Source of the DNA: Williamwhitmania taraxaci
Lineage (GTDB): Bacteria > Bacteroidota > Bacteroidia > Bacteroidales > Williamwhitmaniaceae
Assembly (NCBI RefSeq): GCF_900096565.1
Contig: NZ_FMYP01000009.1
Coordinates: 17,734 to 81,733, forward strand
Length of the DNA stretch: 64,000 nucleotides
Reading direction: 5' to 3'
The position numbers were made by a program, and so were the translations under genes. The notes under the pieces are model-generated. The model did no database searches. It saw only the letters and a program-made list of their open reading frames with translations, and was not told the DNA's origin. Below, one piece after another: positions 1 through 8,841 of the stretch. The number at the start of each line of letters is the position of its first letter. The stretch's first letter is position 1.

Positions 1-3000
1 AAACGGACCCATAAACTTAACCACAGGTTTAAAACGTATGGCATTGCCATCCTCTTCGGCCTTTAAGGCTTCGTCGCCTCCAAGCGAAAGCAAACGAGCC
101 ATTTCGCCGCCAAAGGCACCAATGATATCGTCGTAAAGATCGAACGATTTTACACCTAGCGCTTCCTTTGCATAGAAGTTGCTCCACGCGTCGGGTGTCT
201 TAAAGCGAGTAATGTCGAGTAATCCTTCGTCCACTACGGCAATGGTATAGGTCATGGGCTTACCATCTTTTTCCGAAACCGTGATGGCTACCTCTTGCTC
301 TGGCTTGAGCGATTCGGCCATTTGGATTTGGGGCGTAAGCTTAGTTTTAGGGTCGATTACCTCCAGCGGAACGATACCGTACTGCCGTATAGGCATGTCG
401 TTGTTCTTACGGAGATGTGGTTGAACTAGGGTTACATGGATAAATACGTTGGGGGTCATCTCTTCGGTAGCCTCAATTTCGATGGTGTTGTCGTTTTTGT
501 CGGCATCAACCCAAAAGGCCTTAATGATTCGCGAACCGTTTTCGATGGAAATCAATGCGCGTGCCTTTTCGGCTCCCGGGATGGTAACCTTAACATCGTC
601 GCCAACCTTTACGCTACTCTTGTCGGTGGAGAGCGAGAGCATGGTGGCCCCGCCCGGCATATCGCCCTTCGAGCGTCCGCGCGACATTGGCCAGTCCATG
701 TAGATTATTTCACCGCAACTTTGGCCAGTCTCGGGGTTGATAACCCTCACGTAGTAGCGGCCCCAATCGGGATAATTAATCTTGAAGTCCACGCTGCCTT
801 TGCCGTTGGAGGTGTTGGCCGTAGTGTTAATGACGGGTCGTTTGTAATCGGAGTTAACGTAGCTGGCGGCTCCATTGCCGTTGTCCTGCCACCACCAGCT
901 CCAATCCATCTTGTAAATTTCTACCTCAAGACCTCTTACGCTAACGGGATTGCCGCTATTGTTTACTGTTACAAGGGTAATGGTTTGGTCTCTATCTACT
1001 TCTACCCACTGACCGCGGGCTGGCTGAGGGGAGCGCATACCCACATATGTGTCGAATGGGAGAATGGGCACTGTGAGGAAATCTACACTGAAATCTCCAC
1101 CGGGTTCGAATACCTTTCCGCGGAAGTTGGCGTTGAGGGCCGATGGGAGCGTGCTGGAAATCTTAAGGTTGGTGCGCACTGATGCATTGCCGTTGCCATC
1201 GAGCCGTCCGTCGAATACGGGGAATGCCTCCATGGGAGCTTCAATTCCCGGATCGTCGAAGTTGAAGTTGTCGAATCCCTTAAACGTGGCGCGTGCCTTG
1301 CTTAGTGTCACATCGTAATTGGCTTCTAGGTTGCCGGCAATGGCGCCATGTAGCCAACGGGAGTTCAGGTTGGCCTGCACGTTGCCGCTAGCTCCAAATC
1401 GAACGTCTTTGTTCAGCTCAAAAGTTACCTTTAGCCTGTTTGGTTTTACCGTTTCTATCTTCAACTGTTTTGAGAAGCTGGTTCCTCCAACCTTTACGGT
1501 GGCCACGTATTTTCCAGTGGGTGCATCGGCTGTGGTAACTGGGGCAAAGGCGTAAATGCCTGTTTTGTCGTAGGTGCGCACCATGCGGCTTACCAGTTGC
1601 CCTTGTGGGTTGCGTAGCTCAAATACGATAGGGTGTCCTGCCGGTAGCAATTCCTGCTTATCCTCCACTATGAATCCTAGGAAAAGGGTGTCGCCGGGAC
1701 GCCATACGCCACGTTCACCATAAATAAATCCTTTCAATCCCTTTTGAACATCAACACCGCTAATGTCGAAGTTGGAAAGCGAAAGCGAAGAACCATCGTC
1801 GAGGCGGAGGTAGCCGCGCTGCTTATCCATTTTGGCTACGAGCAAGAATGGCACCCGCTTTACGCGGAAGGAGGCCAGTCCGTCGCCATCTGTGCTTCCC
1901 TTGTATAGTGGTTGGAGCTGGTAGTCGAGCACCTCAATGTCGACCCCACTCAGCGACTTTGCGGTGCGGATATCGCTCACGGCCACGAGCATGTCGCCGC
2001 TGTTTCCCCGCTTGGCAATGAGACCAATATCGGAGGCAAGAATGTTCTGGGTAATCATCTTGTTCGAAGAGAAGTAGGCTCGGTTGCATGGATTATCTCG
2101 CTGATCCCAGTCGTAGTCTTCTCCTTCGTAGTATTCATAGTCTTCGTCGTAGTAATCGTAGTAGCCAGGACCATCGTAGGCTTTGTCTTCCTTGGCGTTG
2201 ACCTCTTCGTCGTCGAAGCCGGAAAGGTTCTCTTGGCTATTGTCGATGTCGCCACAAGTCCAAATCATGTTCGATTTGCCAAAGCTAATGTTGATTTGGT
2301 AGATGGCGCCCTGCTCGGCTTTAATGAATTCGTCGAGGTTGAGGGTGAATCGGTTCCAGCGCGAAAGGTCGGCAATGCCCGAGTTGGTGAGCGGAATAGT
2401 TTTCCTGAAAACTGGGCGGCCAACACGCTTCATGTCGGAGTAGCCACTCAACCTATTTGCCTGTAGGAATTGGGGTACATTGTTTTCAAATATCTTGATG
2501 ATGGTAACCTGTATCGATTTTAGGTTAACCGCCTCGAAGGGGTATACCAATCCCTCGGAGGAGGGAAGAATGGTTCCGCTCGAAACGGCACGAAGGGCTG
2601 GTTTTATGGCCTCGAAGTTATACTCCACAACAAATCCTATGGGGAGTTTCTTCCCTTCGGCATTTAGGATTCCGGCATTCACCGTGATTTTTATTTCTCC
2701 CTCAAACTGCTCGGAGAAGGTTACCTTTAATACGTTTGACTGAACCGAGAGGTGCATGGACTCATCGTGGTTCGATTCCACTAATCCGCGTAAGTCTTGA
2801 CGGGGATCGAGGGGGTCGCTAAAGTAGATAAAGATGGCCTGCTCTGGGATGTTGACCATTCGGTCGCTAATCCTGCCAAAAAAGTTCTTGTCGGGAACCG
2901 AAACGGTCATATCTCCGCTATTGTCTACATTAATGGACGATCCACTCCATTTCAGCGTGAGCTCCTTCTTGGATTCGGCACGTTTGATTCCGGTGATCTT

Positions 3001-3621
3001 AAAGGTATGCTGCCTATTTTCCTGTTCCGAAACCCAGTCGATGGTTTTATTCTCGCCCTCGAAGGTTGCCTTTAGTATTTCGTTTAACTTTTCGGTAGCC
3101 AAGTAGTCGGCCGAGATCAGCTTGCCTTGGTAGGTATAGGTGTCGGGTTGGCGTGGGTTGTCAATTATAAGCCCTTCTTCTTGAATCTCGAAGGATTGCT
3201 CCAGCGTTCTGAAACCGAATACGAAGGTTTTAAACTCCGATTCAACCTCTTTTACCTTGCTCAGGTAGAACTTAGCTTCGTAGGTTGTTCCCGATTCCAG
3301 CAGTTTTGCCGGGCGGAACTCCACCGTTTGCGCATCAATCCAATAGGCGATACCCTCCACCGATGGCGAAAAGTCAAATAACTCCTCTGCAACAGGTTTG
3401 TTTTCGCCGGCGAAGGCGGGGGAGGCGTCGGTAAGCCTTATTGTGATGGTTGAGGCAATGGATATATTGCCGGATGTAAATGCTGAAATGTGAGCAGCGA
3501 ACCGAGGGTCGGCTTGAACAATCTCGTTGGAACTTCGGCTGCAGAGCGAAATCCCGATAATGCTGGCAATTACGGCTAAACCTAGCGCAATACCAAGGAC
3601 AATTTTCTTCGATTTTAGCAT
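1..3621 (-). CDS. Alpha-2-macroglobulin family protein (3' end off window)
   Basis: Minus-strand reading frame open from the ATG at 3621 to the window edge, giving about 1,207 residues without a stop. The N-terminus is basic then hydrophobic (residues 5-26), ending in ISLC-S. This could be a relaxed lipobox with Cys27, but the Leu before Cys is atypical. The rest reads as repeated beta-sandwich domains. It includes the MG-domain signature around GVWRPGDTLFLG (plus positions about 1690-1725) and a late stretch with AVVDEGLLDITRF (about 200-245), both typical of bacterial alpha-2-macroglobulins (YfhM/MG2 type). These are large periplasmic or surface protease-trapping proteins. Whether a thioester motif exists cannot be seen, because the C-terminus lies outside the window. 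A Tyr/Asp/Glu-rich insert sits near 2095-2190. The family call is strong; the role is inferred from the family. Confidence 0.85.
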   Translation of the reverse strand, partial: MLKSKKIVLGIALGLAVIASIIGISLCSRSSNEIVQADPRFAAHISAFTSGNISIASTITIRLTDASPAFAGENKPVAEELFDFSPSVEGIAYWIDAQTVEFRPAKLLESGTTYEAKFYLSKVKEVESEFKTFVFGFRTLEQSFEIQEEGLIIDNPRQPDTYTYQGKLISADYLATEKLNEILKATFEGENKTIDWVSEQENRQHTFKITGIKRAESKKELTLKWSGSSINVDNSGDMTVSVPDKNFFGRISDRMVNIPEQAIFIYFSDPLDPRQDLRGLVESNHDESMHLSVQSNVLKVTFSEQFEGEIKITVNAGILNAEGKKLPIGFVVEYNFEAIKPALRAVSSGTILPSSEGLVYPFEAVNLKSIQVTIIKIFENNVPQFLQANRLSGYSDMKRVGRPVFRKTIPLTNSGIADLSRWNRFTLNLDEFIKAEQGAIYQINISFGKSNMIWTCGDIDNSQENLSGFDDEEVNAKEDKAYDGPGYYDYYDEDYEYYEGEDYDWDQRDNPCNRAYFSSNKMITQNILASDIGLIAKRGNSGDMLVAVSDIRTAKSLSGVDIEVLDYQLQPLYKGSTDGDGLASFRVKRVPFLLVAKMDKQRGYLRLDDGSSLSLSNFDISGVDVQKGLKGFIYGERGVWRPGDTLFLGFIVEDKQELLPAGHPIVFELRNPQGQLVSRMVRTYDKTGIYAFAPVTTADAPTGKYVATVKVGGTSFSKQLKIETVKPNRLKVTFELNKDVRFGASGNVQANLNSRWLHGAIAGNLEANYDVTLSKARATFKGFDNFNFDDPGIEAPMEAFPVFDGRLDGNGNASVRTNLKISSTLPSALNANFRGKVFEPGGDFSVDFLTVPILPFDTYVGMRSPQPARGQWVEVDRDQTITLVTVNNSGNPVSVRGLEVEIYKMDWSWWWQDNGNGAASYVNSDYKRPVINTTANTSNGKGSVDFKINYPDWGRYYVRVINPETGQSCGEIIYMDWPMSRGRSKGDMPGGATMLSLSTDKSSVKVGDDVKVTIPGAEKARALISIENGSRIIKAFWVDADKNDNTIEIEATEEMTPNVFIHVTLVQPHLRKNNDMPIRQYGIVPLEVIDPKTKLTPQIQMAESLKPEQEVAITVSEKDGKPMTYTIAVVDEGLLDITRFKTPDAWSNFYAKEALGVKSFDLYDDIIGAFGGEMARLLSLGGDEALKAEEDGNAIRFKPVVKFMGPF

Positions 3622-3724
3622 GAGTATGATTGTTTGGATGGGCAGTTGAACAGTGGGTTAGGGCGACAGTGTATTATGGTTGGGTAAATCTATGAAAATT
3701 TGTGGAGACGTTGTGTGTCGCTAC

Positions 3725-3748
3725 TTCACAATTTGAAAAAATTGTGAA
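3725..3748. repeat. Perfect inverted repeat between two surface genes
   Basis: TTCACAATTT at 3725-3734 and AAATTGTGAA at 3739-3748 form a 10-bp stem with a 4-nt loop in the 286-bp gap upstream of the macroglobulin gene. It has no T-tract typical of a terminator. It could be an operator or just an intergenic palindrome. Confidence 0.4.
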
Positions 3749-3866
3749 AGGTGAAAAGTTAAATGTGAACCGAGCGAAGCGAGATCGCCGGAGGCAAAGG
3801 ATGGCTGCTGTAAAATTGTATTGATTCTACAGGTTAATGAAAAACTACAACCCGAAAATATCTGAA

Positions 3867-3890
3867 CGCACCCTTTGGCCTAAGGGTGCG
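3867..3890 (-). terminator. Candidate terminator after the T9SS type B cargo gene
   Basis: CGCACCCTT (3867-3875) pairs perfectly with AAGGGTGCG (3882-3890) across a 6-nt loop, 17 bp past the stop of the minus-strand gene ending at 3908. On the minus strand it is followed only by a weak T-rich stretch (TTCAGATATTTTC). Confidence 0.45.
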
Positions 3891-3907
3891 TCAGTCTTCA
3901 GTCGTTA

Positions 3908-5245
3908 TCAATTATTTCTAAACAGATAGAAAAACCCCTTATATGGGCCACTATCGTAGCTGATGTCGTCCCAGCCTCGAGCCTTAATGATGAAGTAGTA
4001 AACCCCAGGGGCGGCTTCGGCGCCTGTTCCATCGGTCTTACCATCCCACCCGGTCCAATCTCCAACGGTTCCGGAGTAGGAATACACCTGGTTACCCCAG
4101 CGTGTAAATATTTTTATATCAAAGTCGCGGATCGATCGCACTTTCGTAGTGTCGTCGGTTTTAAATTTGAAGTAGGGGTATGTTCCTCCCGGGGTGAATA
4201 CGTTGGGTATAAGGCTTGCGTCAATTTTAGATGCCAGCACGGTGGCATATTTTAGTTCCACCGTATCGCGGCATCCGCTTGAATTTTTTTTGGCAATTAA
4301 CCTAAGCTTATACTTTCCCGGCAGGAGGTCTTGGGTTTCGTATTGATTGATGACGGATAGGTTTCCTACGTTCCACAGCAAGGAATCGCCACCCCTATCA
4401 AAAAGGTAGGGATCGTTGAATCCGGTCCATATTAGGCTGTCGCAGTTTTTGCTCTGGCTGGTAAGCTGCATCTTCATGGGTGCTTGAGCTTCTACTTTTT
4501 CGCCTGCGGTGCTCCAGTTGGTTCCGTTCCATATGGCTACGTCGAATTTTGCTAGTGGGGCTATGGCTGGAAGGGTTGCCGTTTGAAAGGTTGCCGACTT
4601 TCCCATTACGTCCTTTACCACTACGGTGTAGTAGGCGTCTTCCACCGGGAGGTTATCCTCCTTAAGCGTGATTATCTGCCCATAATCGAGTTCGGCTGTT
4701 TCACCGTTCTTATACCAAGTAACGTCCAATTTGTTTTTTTTACTTTTCGGGGTAAAGCTCAATTGGCTGAGATCGTAGTATAGAATGATGTATTCATAGC
4801 TCTCGGGAGCAGTATTCACGCGCATTTTCAGGTTGCTACAGGTGTTTGTAGCGGTAATATCGATAATGTCAAAGTTGTCGAGGTAAACCCATGCGGTGTC
4901 GGTCTCGATATTCCCCACGGAGGGCTCGACGGAAACCGAATAACAGCCACTTTTATTTATGGAAAGATCGGAGGAGACGGCACCCAGAGATTGATCGATT
5001 TGGACAAACTGCTTGGTAACCATATCTAACATAAACCATTTTATGCTGGAGGTAACTTTGGTAGAATGCATCGCCCTCAGATTTGCCATAACGGGTATGT
5101 GAAAAACGTAAACAGAGTCTTGATGAGGTTGCAATGAGTATTGGGTGGCCAAAGCCACATCGGAAGTAGGCGATGTAATTTGGCCGAAGCCCTCAAGCGA
5201 AGATAGGCCAACAATGGAAAGTAGCAGAACGATGTAGACGCGCAT
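3908..5245 (-). CDS. T9SS type B sorting domain (gliding-motility C-terminal) protein
   Basis: A 445-residue exported protein. It has a cleavable signal peptide (MRVYIVLLLSIVGLSSLEGFGQ) and a long beta-rich body of Ig/PKD-like character. The C-terminal domain of about 95 residues carries the hallmarks of the CHU_C/T9SS type B sorting signal: NVFTPGG, then DIKIFTRWGNQVY, then WDGKTDG, and GVYYFIIKARG near the end. Proteins with this domain leave the cell through the type IX secretion system and stay at the cell surface. No catalytic motif was recognised in the body, so the function of the cargo part is unknown. It may be co-expressed with the macroglobulin gene downstream on the same strand, but 286 bp with a hairpin separates them. 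Confidence 0.85.
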   Translation of the reverse strand: MRVYIVLLLSIVGLSSLEGFGQITSPTSDVALATQYSLQPHQDSVYVFHIPVMANLRAMHSTKVTSSIKWFMLDMVTKQFVQIDQSLGAVSSDLSINKSGCYSVSVEPSVGNIETDTAWVYLDNFDIIDITATNTCSNLKMRVNTAPESYEYIILYYDLSQLSFTPKSKKNKLDVTWYKNGETAELDYGQIITLKEDNLPVEDAYYTVVVKDVMGKSATFQTATLPAIAPLAKFDVAIWNGTNWSTAGEKVEAQAPMKMQLTSQSKNCDSLIWTGFNDPYLFDRGGDSLLWNVGNLSVINQYETQDLLPGKYKLRLIAKKNSSGCRDTVELKYATVLASKIDASLIPNVFTPGGTYPYFKFKTDDTTKVRSIRDFDIKIFTRWGNQVYSYSGTVGDWTGWDGKTDGTGAEAAPGVYYFIIKARGWDDISYDSGPYKGFFYLFRNN

Positions 5246-5365
5246 CTATGTTTTTTTGTAATTGAGCTACAATATTAAAGAATTAAGAGGCAAGAACCAA
5301 AAGATGAGCGTAGAACTCTGGTGAGTTTGTTGCATGGTAAACGAAGGGAGGTCTGTTTTATTGCC

Positions 5366-5437
5366 GGGCATCCGCCCCTTCTCATAGGGCTTGCCCTACG
5401 TTGGTTATGCCGGGCCGTTGGCTCTAAGATGTGGTGG
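5366..5437 (+). repeat. REP-like repeat family A, copy 1
   Basis: A GC-rich block of about 71 bp starting GGGCATCCGCCCC and continuing through CATAGGGCTTGCCCTACG and GGTTATGCCGGGCCGTTGG. It contains three small hairpins (GGGC/GCCC, TAGGGC/GCCCTA, GGCC/GGCC). The end has diverged (GCTCTAAGATGTGGTGGT) relative to copies 2 and 3. Confidence 0.8.
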
Positions 5438-5468
5438 TGCTGATGAGGGTGTTTCTGCTTTATCATTA

Positions 5469-5539
5469 GGGCGTCCGCCCCTTTTCATAGGGCTTGCCGT
5501 ACGTTGGTTATGCCGGGACGTTGGCCCTCAAGCGTGGTG
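5469..5539 (+). repeat. REP-like repeat family A, copy 2
   Basis: Second direct copy of family A, 103 bp after the first: GGGCGTCCGCCCC, CATAGGGCTTGCCGTACG, GGTTATGCCGGGACGTTGG, then CCCTCAAGCGTGGTG. Single-base changes weaken two of the small stems compared with copies 1 and 3. Confidence 0.8.
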
Positions 5540-5594
5540 GAATAATATTTATATTCGTTTTTTTTCTGTAAATTTCGATTGGTGTTTGAATTGT

Positions 5595-5650
5595 TTGAGG
5601 CCCGAAGGGTCGATATATTTCATAGGATAGGTCGTGAGGCCTATCCTATC
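5595..5650 (+). repeat. REP-like repeat family B, copy 1 with long hairpin
   Basis: Starts with TTGAGGCCCGAAGGGTCG then ATATA. This is followed by a perfect 10-bp hairpin: ATAGGATAGG (5622-5631), loop TCGTGAGG, CCTATCCTAT (5640-5649). The head contains a short GGCCC/GGGTC palindrome. It lies 50 bp upstream of the HUH transposase gene. Confidence 0.8.
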
Positions 5651-5672
5651 CGTTGTGTAAAATAAAAACCAA

Positions 5673-5695
5673 TTGAGGCCTGAAGGGCCGACATA
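5673..5695 (+). repeat. REP-like repeat family B, head-only copy 2
   Basis: TTGAGGCCTGAAGGGCCG followed by ACATA repeats the family B head directly before the transposase start codon at 5700, without the hairpin tail. It occupies the ribosome-binding region of the gene. Confidence 0.7.
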
Positions 5696-5699
5696 GCAT

Positions 5700-6155
5700 A
5701 TGCCACAATCGTTATCGCGGGTTTACGTGCACGTTGTGTTTTCAACAAAATACCGTGCAAGATACATTTCGGAGGCCATTGCTCCGGAGCTGTTCTCTTT
5801 CATGGCAGGTGTTTGCAATAATTTGGAGTGCAACCCTGTGGCCGTTGGTGGTTATTTGAACCACGTGCACATTCTCTGCCTGCTTTCGCGTAAAGTTGCC
5901 CAAATGGATTTGGTGAGCAAGGTTAAATCGAACTCCTCTCGGTGGGCTAAAGCGAAATTCCTGGAGTTGCATGACATCTTTGATTGGCAGGATGGTTACG
6001 GCATATTCTCGGTGAGCAAATCGCAGGTTGATAATGTAACTAAATACATCAACACGCAGGCCGAGCACCATTCCAACATGATTTTCGAAGATGAATTCCT
6101 TGGGCTTCTCAAAAAACACAACATCGATTACGACGAACGGTATATTTGGGATTGA
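5700..6155 (+). CDS. REP-associated tyrosine (HUH, IS200-like) transposase
   Basis: A 151-residue single-domain Y1 HUH nuclease of the TnpA/RAYT type. The metal-binding pair is H55-V-H57 in GGYLNHVHILC. The candidate catalytic Tyr is Y116 in VTKYINTQAEHH, on the helix where IS200/IS605 transposases carry it. Such enzymes nick and rejoin single-stranded DNA at hairpins. No tnpB and no defined IS ends were found. Instead the gene is flanked on both sides by the same two repeat families in the same order and orientation (A then B). That is the arrangement expected of a domesticated RAYT acting on REP-type hairpins rather than of a free insertion sequence. The start at 5700 is chosen because the MPQSLSRVYVHVVF beginning matches the family and a family B head abuts it. 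The gene is complete, with no frameshift. Confidence 0.88.
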   Translation: MPQSLSRVYVHVVFSTKYRARYISEAIAPELFSFMAGVCNNLECNPVAVGGYLNHVHILCLLSRKVAQMDLVSKVKSNSSRWAKAKFLELHDIFDWQDGYGIFSVSKSQVDNVTKYINTQAEHHSNMIFEDEFLGLLKKHNIDYDERYIWD

Positions 6156-6157
6156 TT

Positions 6158-6230
6158 GGGCATCCGCCCCTTCTCATAGGGCTTACGCCCTACGTTGGTT
6201 ATGCCGGGCCGTTGGCCCTCAAGCGTGGTG
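6158..6230 (+). repeat. REP-like repeat family A, copy 3
   Basis: Begins 2 bp after the transposase stop codon: GGGCATCCGCCCC, CATAGGGCTTACGCCCTACG, GGTTATGCCGGGCCGTTGG, CCCTCAAGCGTGGTG. The extra two bases compared with copy 1 fall in the loop of the AGGGC/GCCCT stem, so the stem is kept. Confidence 0.8.
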
Positions 6231-6237
6231 CAATCTT

Positions 6238-6291
6238 TTGAGGCCCGAAGGGTCGATATAACTCGAGGATTAGTCGTGAGGCATATCCTCG
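6238..6291 (+). repeat. REP-like repeat family B, copy 3 with covarying hairpin
   Basis: Head TTGAGGCCCGAAGGGTCG then ATATA, as in copy 1. The hairpin arms are different: CGAGGAT (6264-6270) pairs with ATCCTCG (6285-6291) around the conserved GTCGTGAGGC core. The arms have changed while the pairing is kept. Confidence 0.8.
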
Positions 6292-6403
6292 TTCGTGAAT
6301 TATTTAGCCATTCATCAATCACCCCTAAAACCCCTCTATTTAAATTTGTAAATCCATCCTGCAACCTTACCTTTACAGCCTAATTGAAAATATAACACAT
6401 CTC

Positions 6404-8752
6404 GTGGAAGAATTCCTCTCTCAACTCAGCGATACACAGCGCGAAGCCGTTGTCAACTTTACTGGTCCTAGCCTTATCATCGCCGGTGCCGGTTCCGGAA
6501 AAACGCGCGTGCTCACTTACCGAATTGCTTACCTGCTCAATCAAGGCGTACAACCATCATCAATCCTCGCACTAACCTTTACCAATAAGGCGGCTAAGGA
6601 GATGAAGGAGCGTATTGCGGTTACCGTGGGCGTGGCACAGTCCAAGCGTTTGCGTATGGGAACCTTTCACTCCATCTTTGCTCAAATACTGCGTGCCGAG
6701 GCCGATAAGCTTGGATACCCATCGAGTTTTACTATCTACGACACCACCGACGTGAAGAGTGTCATAAAAGCTATCGTAAAGGAGAAAAAGCTCGACGATC
6801 AGATTTATAAACCGGGGGCCGTACTCTCACGTATCTCCAGCGCCAAGAATAATCTGGTGACGCCTATGGCTTACCGTAGCAATTCCGGCGCCATGTCGCA
6901 GGATGCTGCGGCCAAGATGCCCATGATTGCGGATATCTACACTGCCTATGCCCAAAAATGCTACAAGTCGGGCGCCATGGACTTCGACGACTTGTTGCTG
7001 AATACCAACATTCTTTTCCGCGACTTCCCTGAGGTGCTTGCCAAGTATCAACAGTTGTTCAACTTTATTCTGGTGGATGAGTATCAGGATACCAACTACT
7101 CCCAATACCTCATTGTGAATAAGTTGGCCACACACCATAAGAATATTTGCGTGGTGGGCGATGATGCGCAGAGTATCTACTCCTTCCGTGGAGCAAAAAT
7201 CGAGAACATCCTTAACTTCCGAAACGATTACCCCAACTATAAACTCTTTAAGCTGGAGCAGAACTATCGCTCTACACAAAACATTGTGAATGCAGCCAAC
7301 AGCCTCATTGCTAAGAATAAGAATCAAATTAAGAAGGTTTCTTACAGCGAGAAGGAGTCGGGTGATCTCATCAAGGTACTCCGAGCGTATACCGATCAGG
7401 AGGAGGGGCTCATGGTGGCGGCATCCATACACCAAACTATCCTTCAGGATCAAGCGACTTACCAGAACTTTGCCATACTCTACCGCACCAATGCGCAGTC
7501 GCGTATTTTTGAAGACTCCCTGCGGAAGAAGAATATTCCCTACAAGGTTTACGGAGGACTTTCGTTCTACCAACGCAAGGAGATCAAGGATCTGCTGTGC
7601 TACTTCCGGTTGGTGCTTAACCATAACGACGATGAAGCCTATAAGCGGGTGGTGAACTTCCCTGCTCGGGGAATTGGCGAAACTACCATGTCGCGCGTGG
7701 AAGCAGCAGCCTCGGCTAAAGGGCTTAGCATTTGGGAGGCGGCATTGAATATCCGAAGCCTCGATTCGGAGGTGAAGGATGGTGCCGCGCGTAAACTGGC
7801 CGACTTTGCTGCGATCATAAAGGATCTTGCCACCGAGATTGTTACCTCCGATGCCTACAACCTCGCCTTAACCATTGCTACAAAATCGGGCGTTATCAAC
7901 GATTTGCGCATGGATAAATCGCAAGAAGGCACATCGAAGTTGGAGAACCTAGAGGCGCTGCTTAACGGAATTCGTGAGTTTGTCGATGAGATGAAGCGTG
8001 CTGAGGAGCCCGATGGTGAGCCCACCCTCGACCGTTTTCTAGAGACCGTATCGCTGTTGACCGATGCCGATAAGGATAAGCCAGAGGACAAGAATAAGGT
8101 GACAATTATGACCATTCACTCGGCCAAAGGACTCGAGTTTAAATACGTATACTTGGTTGGTTTGGAAGACGAACTTTTTCCATCCCGCATGAGCATGAAT
8201 ACCGAGCAAGAGTTAGAAGAGGAGCGACGGTTATTCTACGTCGCCATCACTAGGGCCGAGCGCAGAGCCACCATCTCTTATGCCCTTCAACGCTATAAGT
8301 GGGGCACACCGGCTACCTGTCGCCCTAGTCGTTTTTTAAAGGAGATCGACGAGCAGTTTCTCGATATGGGCGATTCCGATCCCGACAATGAGAGTAACTC
8401 CCTGTTGAACCTCTCGACGCAAAATGGCGGTTTTACCAAAAACTACGGCGGCTTCTCCAATCCTTACCAAAAGAATGTTCCAGCTTCTCCTAATAAGATA
8501 ACCTCCACGGAGGTGAAGACAAAGCTCCCCGCTGGCGCTACGGTTTTCAACGAGCCCATTGCCAAGCAATTTGTGGAATGTGCCGAGAACGATATCGTAG
8601 AGGGAGTTCAGGTTGAGCACGAGCGATTTGGCATTGGAAAAGTGATTACAGCCGAAGGGGATGGACCAAACCGAAAGGTTACCGTTTTCTTTCCTGCGGC
8701 AGGCCAAAAAACGCTGCTACTCAAATTTGCTAAACTAAAAATTGGGTTGTAA
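6404..8752 (+). CDS. pcrA: ATP-dependent DNA helicase, UvrD/PcrA type
   Basis: A 782-residue superfamily 1A 3'-5' helicase for repair and removal of recombinase filaments or stalled polymerase. Visible motifs in order: Q-motif region SDTQREAV, Walker A AGAGSGKT (27-34), TFTNKAA, Walker B VDEYQDTN, GDDAQSIYSFRGA (motif III), LEQNYRST (IV), TIHSAKGLEF (V) and YVAITRAE (VI). The C-terminal tail, VEHERFGIGKVI onward, is the Tudor-like element typical of PcrA. The start is a GTG at 6404, with no earlier in-frame ATG after the repeat region. Length fits the family (700-800 residues). It stands alone: repeats lie upstream and the DUF4290 gene is 89 bp downstream. The choice between UvrD and PcrA names is not decisive. 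Confidence 0.93.
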   Translation: MEEFLSQLSDTQREAVVNFTGPSLIIAGAGSGKTRVLTYRIAYLLNQGVQPSSILALTFTNKAAKEMKERIAVTVGVAQSKRLRMGTFHSIFAQILRAEADKLGYPSSFTIYDTTDVKSVIKAIVKEKKLDDQIYKPGAVLSRISSAKNNLVTPMAYRSNSGAMSQDAAAKMPMIADIYTAYAQKCYKSGAMDFDDLLLNTNILFRDFPEVLAKYQQLFNFILVDEYQDTNYSQYLIVNKLATHHKNICVVGDDAQSIYSFRGAKIENILNFRNDYPNYKLFKLEQNYRSTQNIVNAANSLIAKNKNQIKKVSYSEKESGDLIKVLRAYTDQEEGLMVAASIHQTILQDQATYQNFAILYRTNAQSRIFEDSLRKKNIPYKVYGGLSFYQRKEIKDLLCYFRLVLNHNDDEAYKRVVNFPARGIGETTMSRVEAAASAKGLSIWEAALNIRSLDSEVKDGAARKLADFAAIIKDLATEIVTSDAYNLALTIATKSGVINDLRMDKSQEGTSKLENLEALLNGIREFVDEMKRAEEPDGEPTLDRFLETVSLLTDADKDKPEDKNKVTIMTIHSAKGLEFKYVYLVGLEDELFPSRMSMNTEQELEEERRLFYVAITRAERRATISYALQRYKWGTPATCRPSRFLKEIDEQFLDMGDSDPDNESNSLLNLSTQNGGFTKNYGGFSNPYQKNVPASPNKITSTEVKTKLPAGATVFNEPIAKQFVECAENDIVEGVQVEHERFGIGKVITAEGDGPNRKVTVFFPAAGQKTLLLKFAKLKIGL

Positions 8753-8841
8753 TACACGGAGTTTTGTTTATTCCGTTTAATGAGTTAATTTTGTGTTTGT
8801 TAAAGTTACCCCTAAATGGGGTGTTTATACGACAATTTATT

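Noticed and set aside
436..2466. Long plus-strand open frames (up to 248 aa) at 436-1182 and 1912-2466
   Set aside because: They lie antisense inside the macroglobulin-like gene, which reads with clear family features on the minus strand. They have no recognisable domain.
5275..5630. Short frames over the repeats at 5275-5466 (minus) and 5391-5630 (plus)
   Set aside because: They are built from the REP-like repeats, and the same words recur at 6158-6230 outside any gene.
6827..7624. 265-aa minus-strand frame
   Set aside because: Antisense shadow of the PcrA/UvrD helicase; low complexity of Leu/Val/Ile typical of reversed coding sequence.
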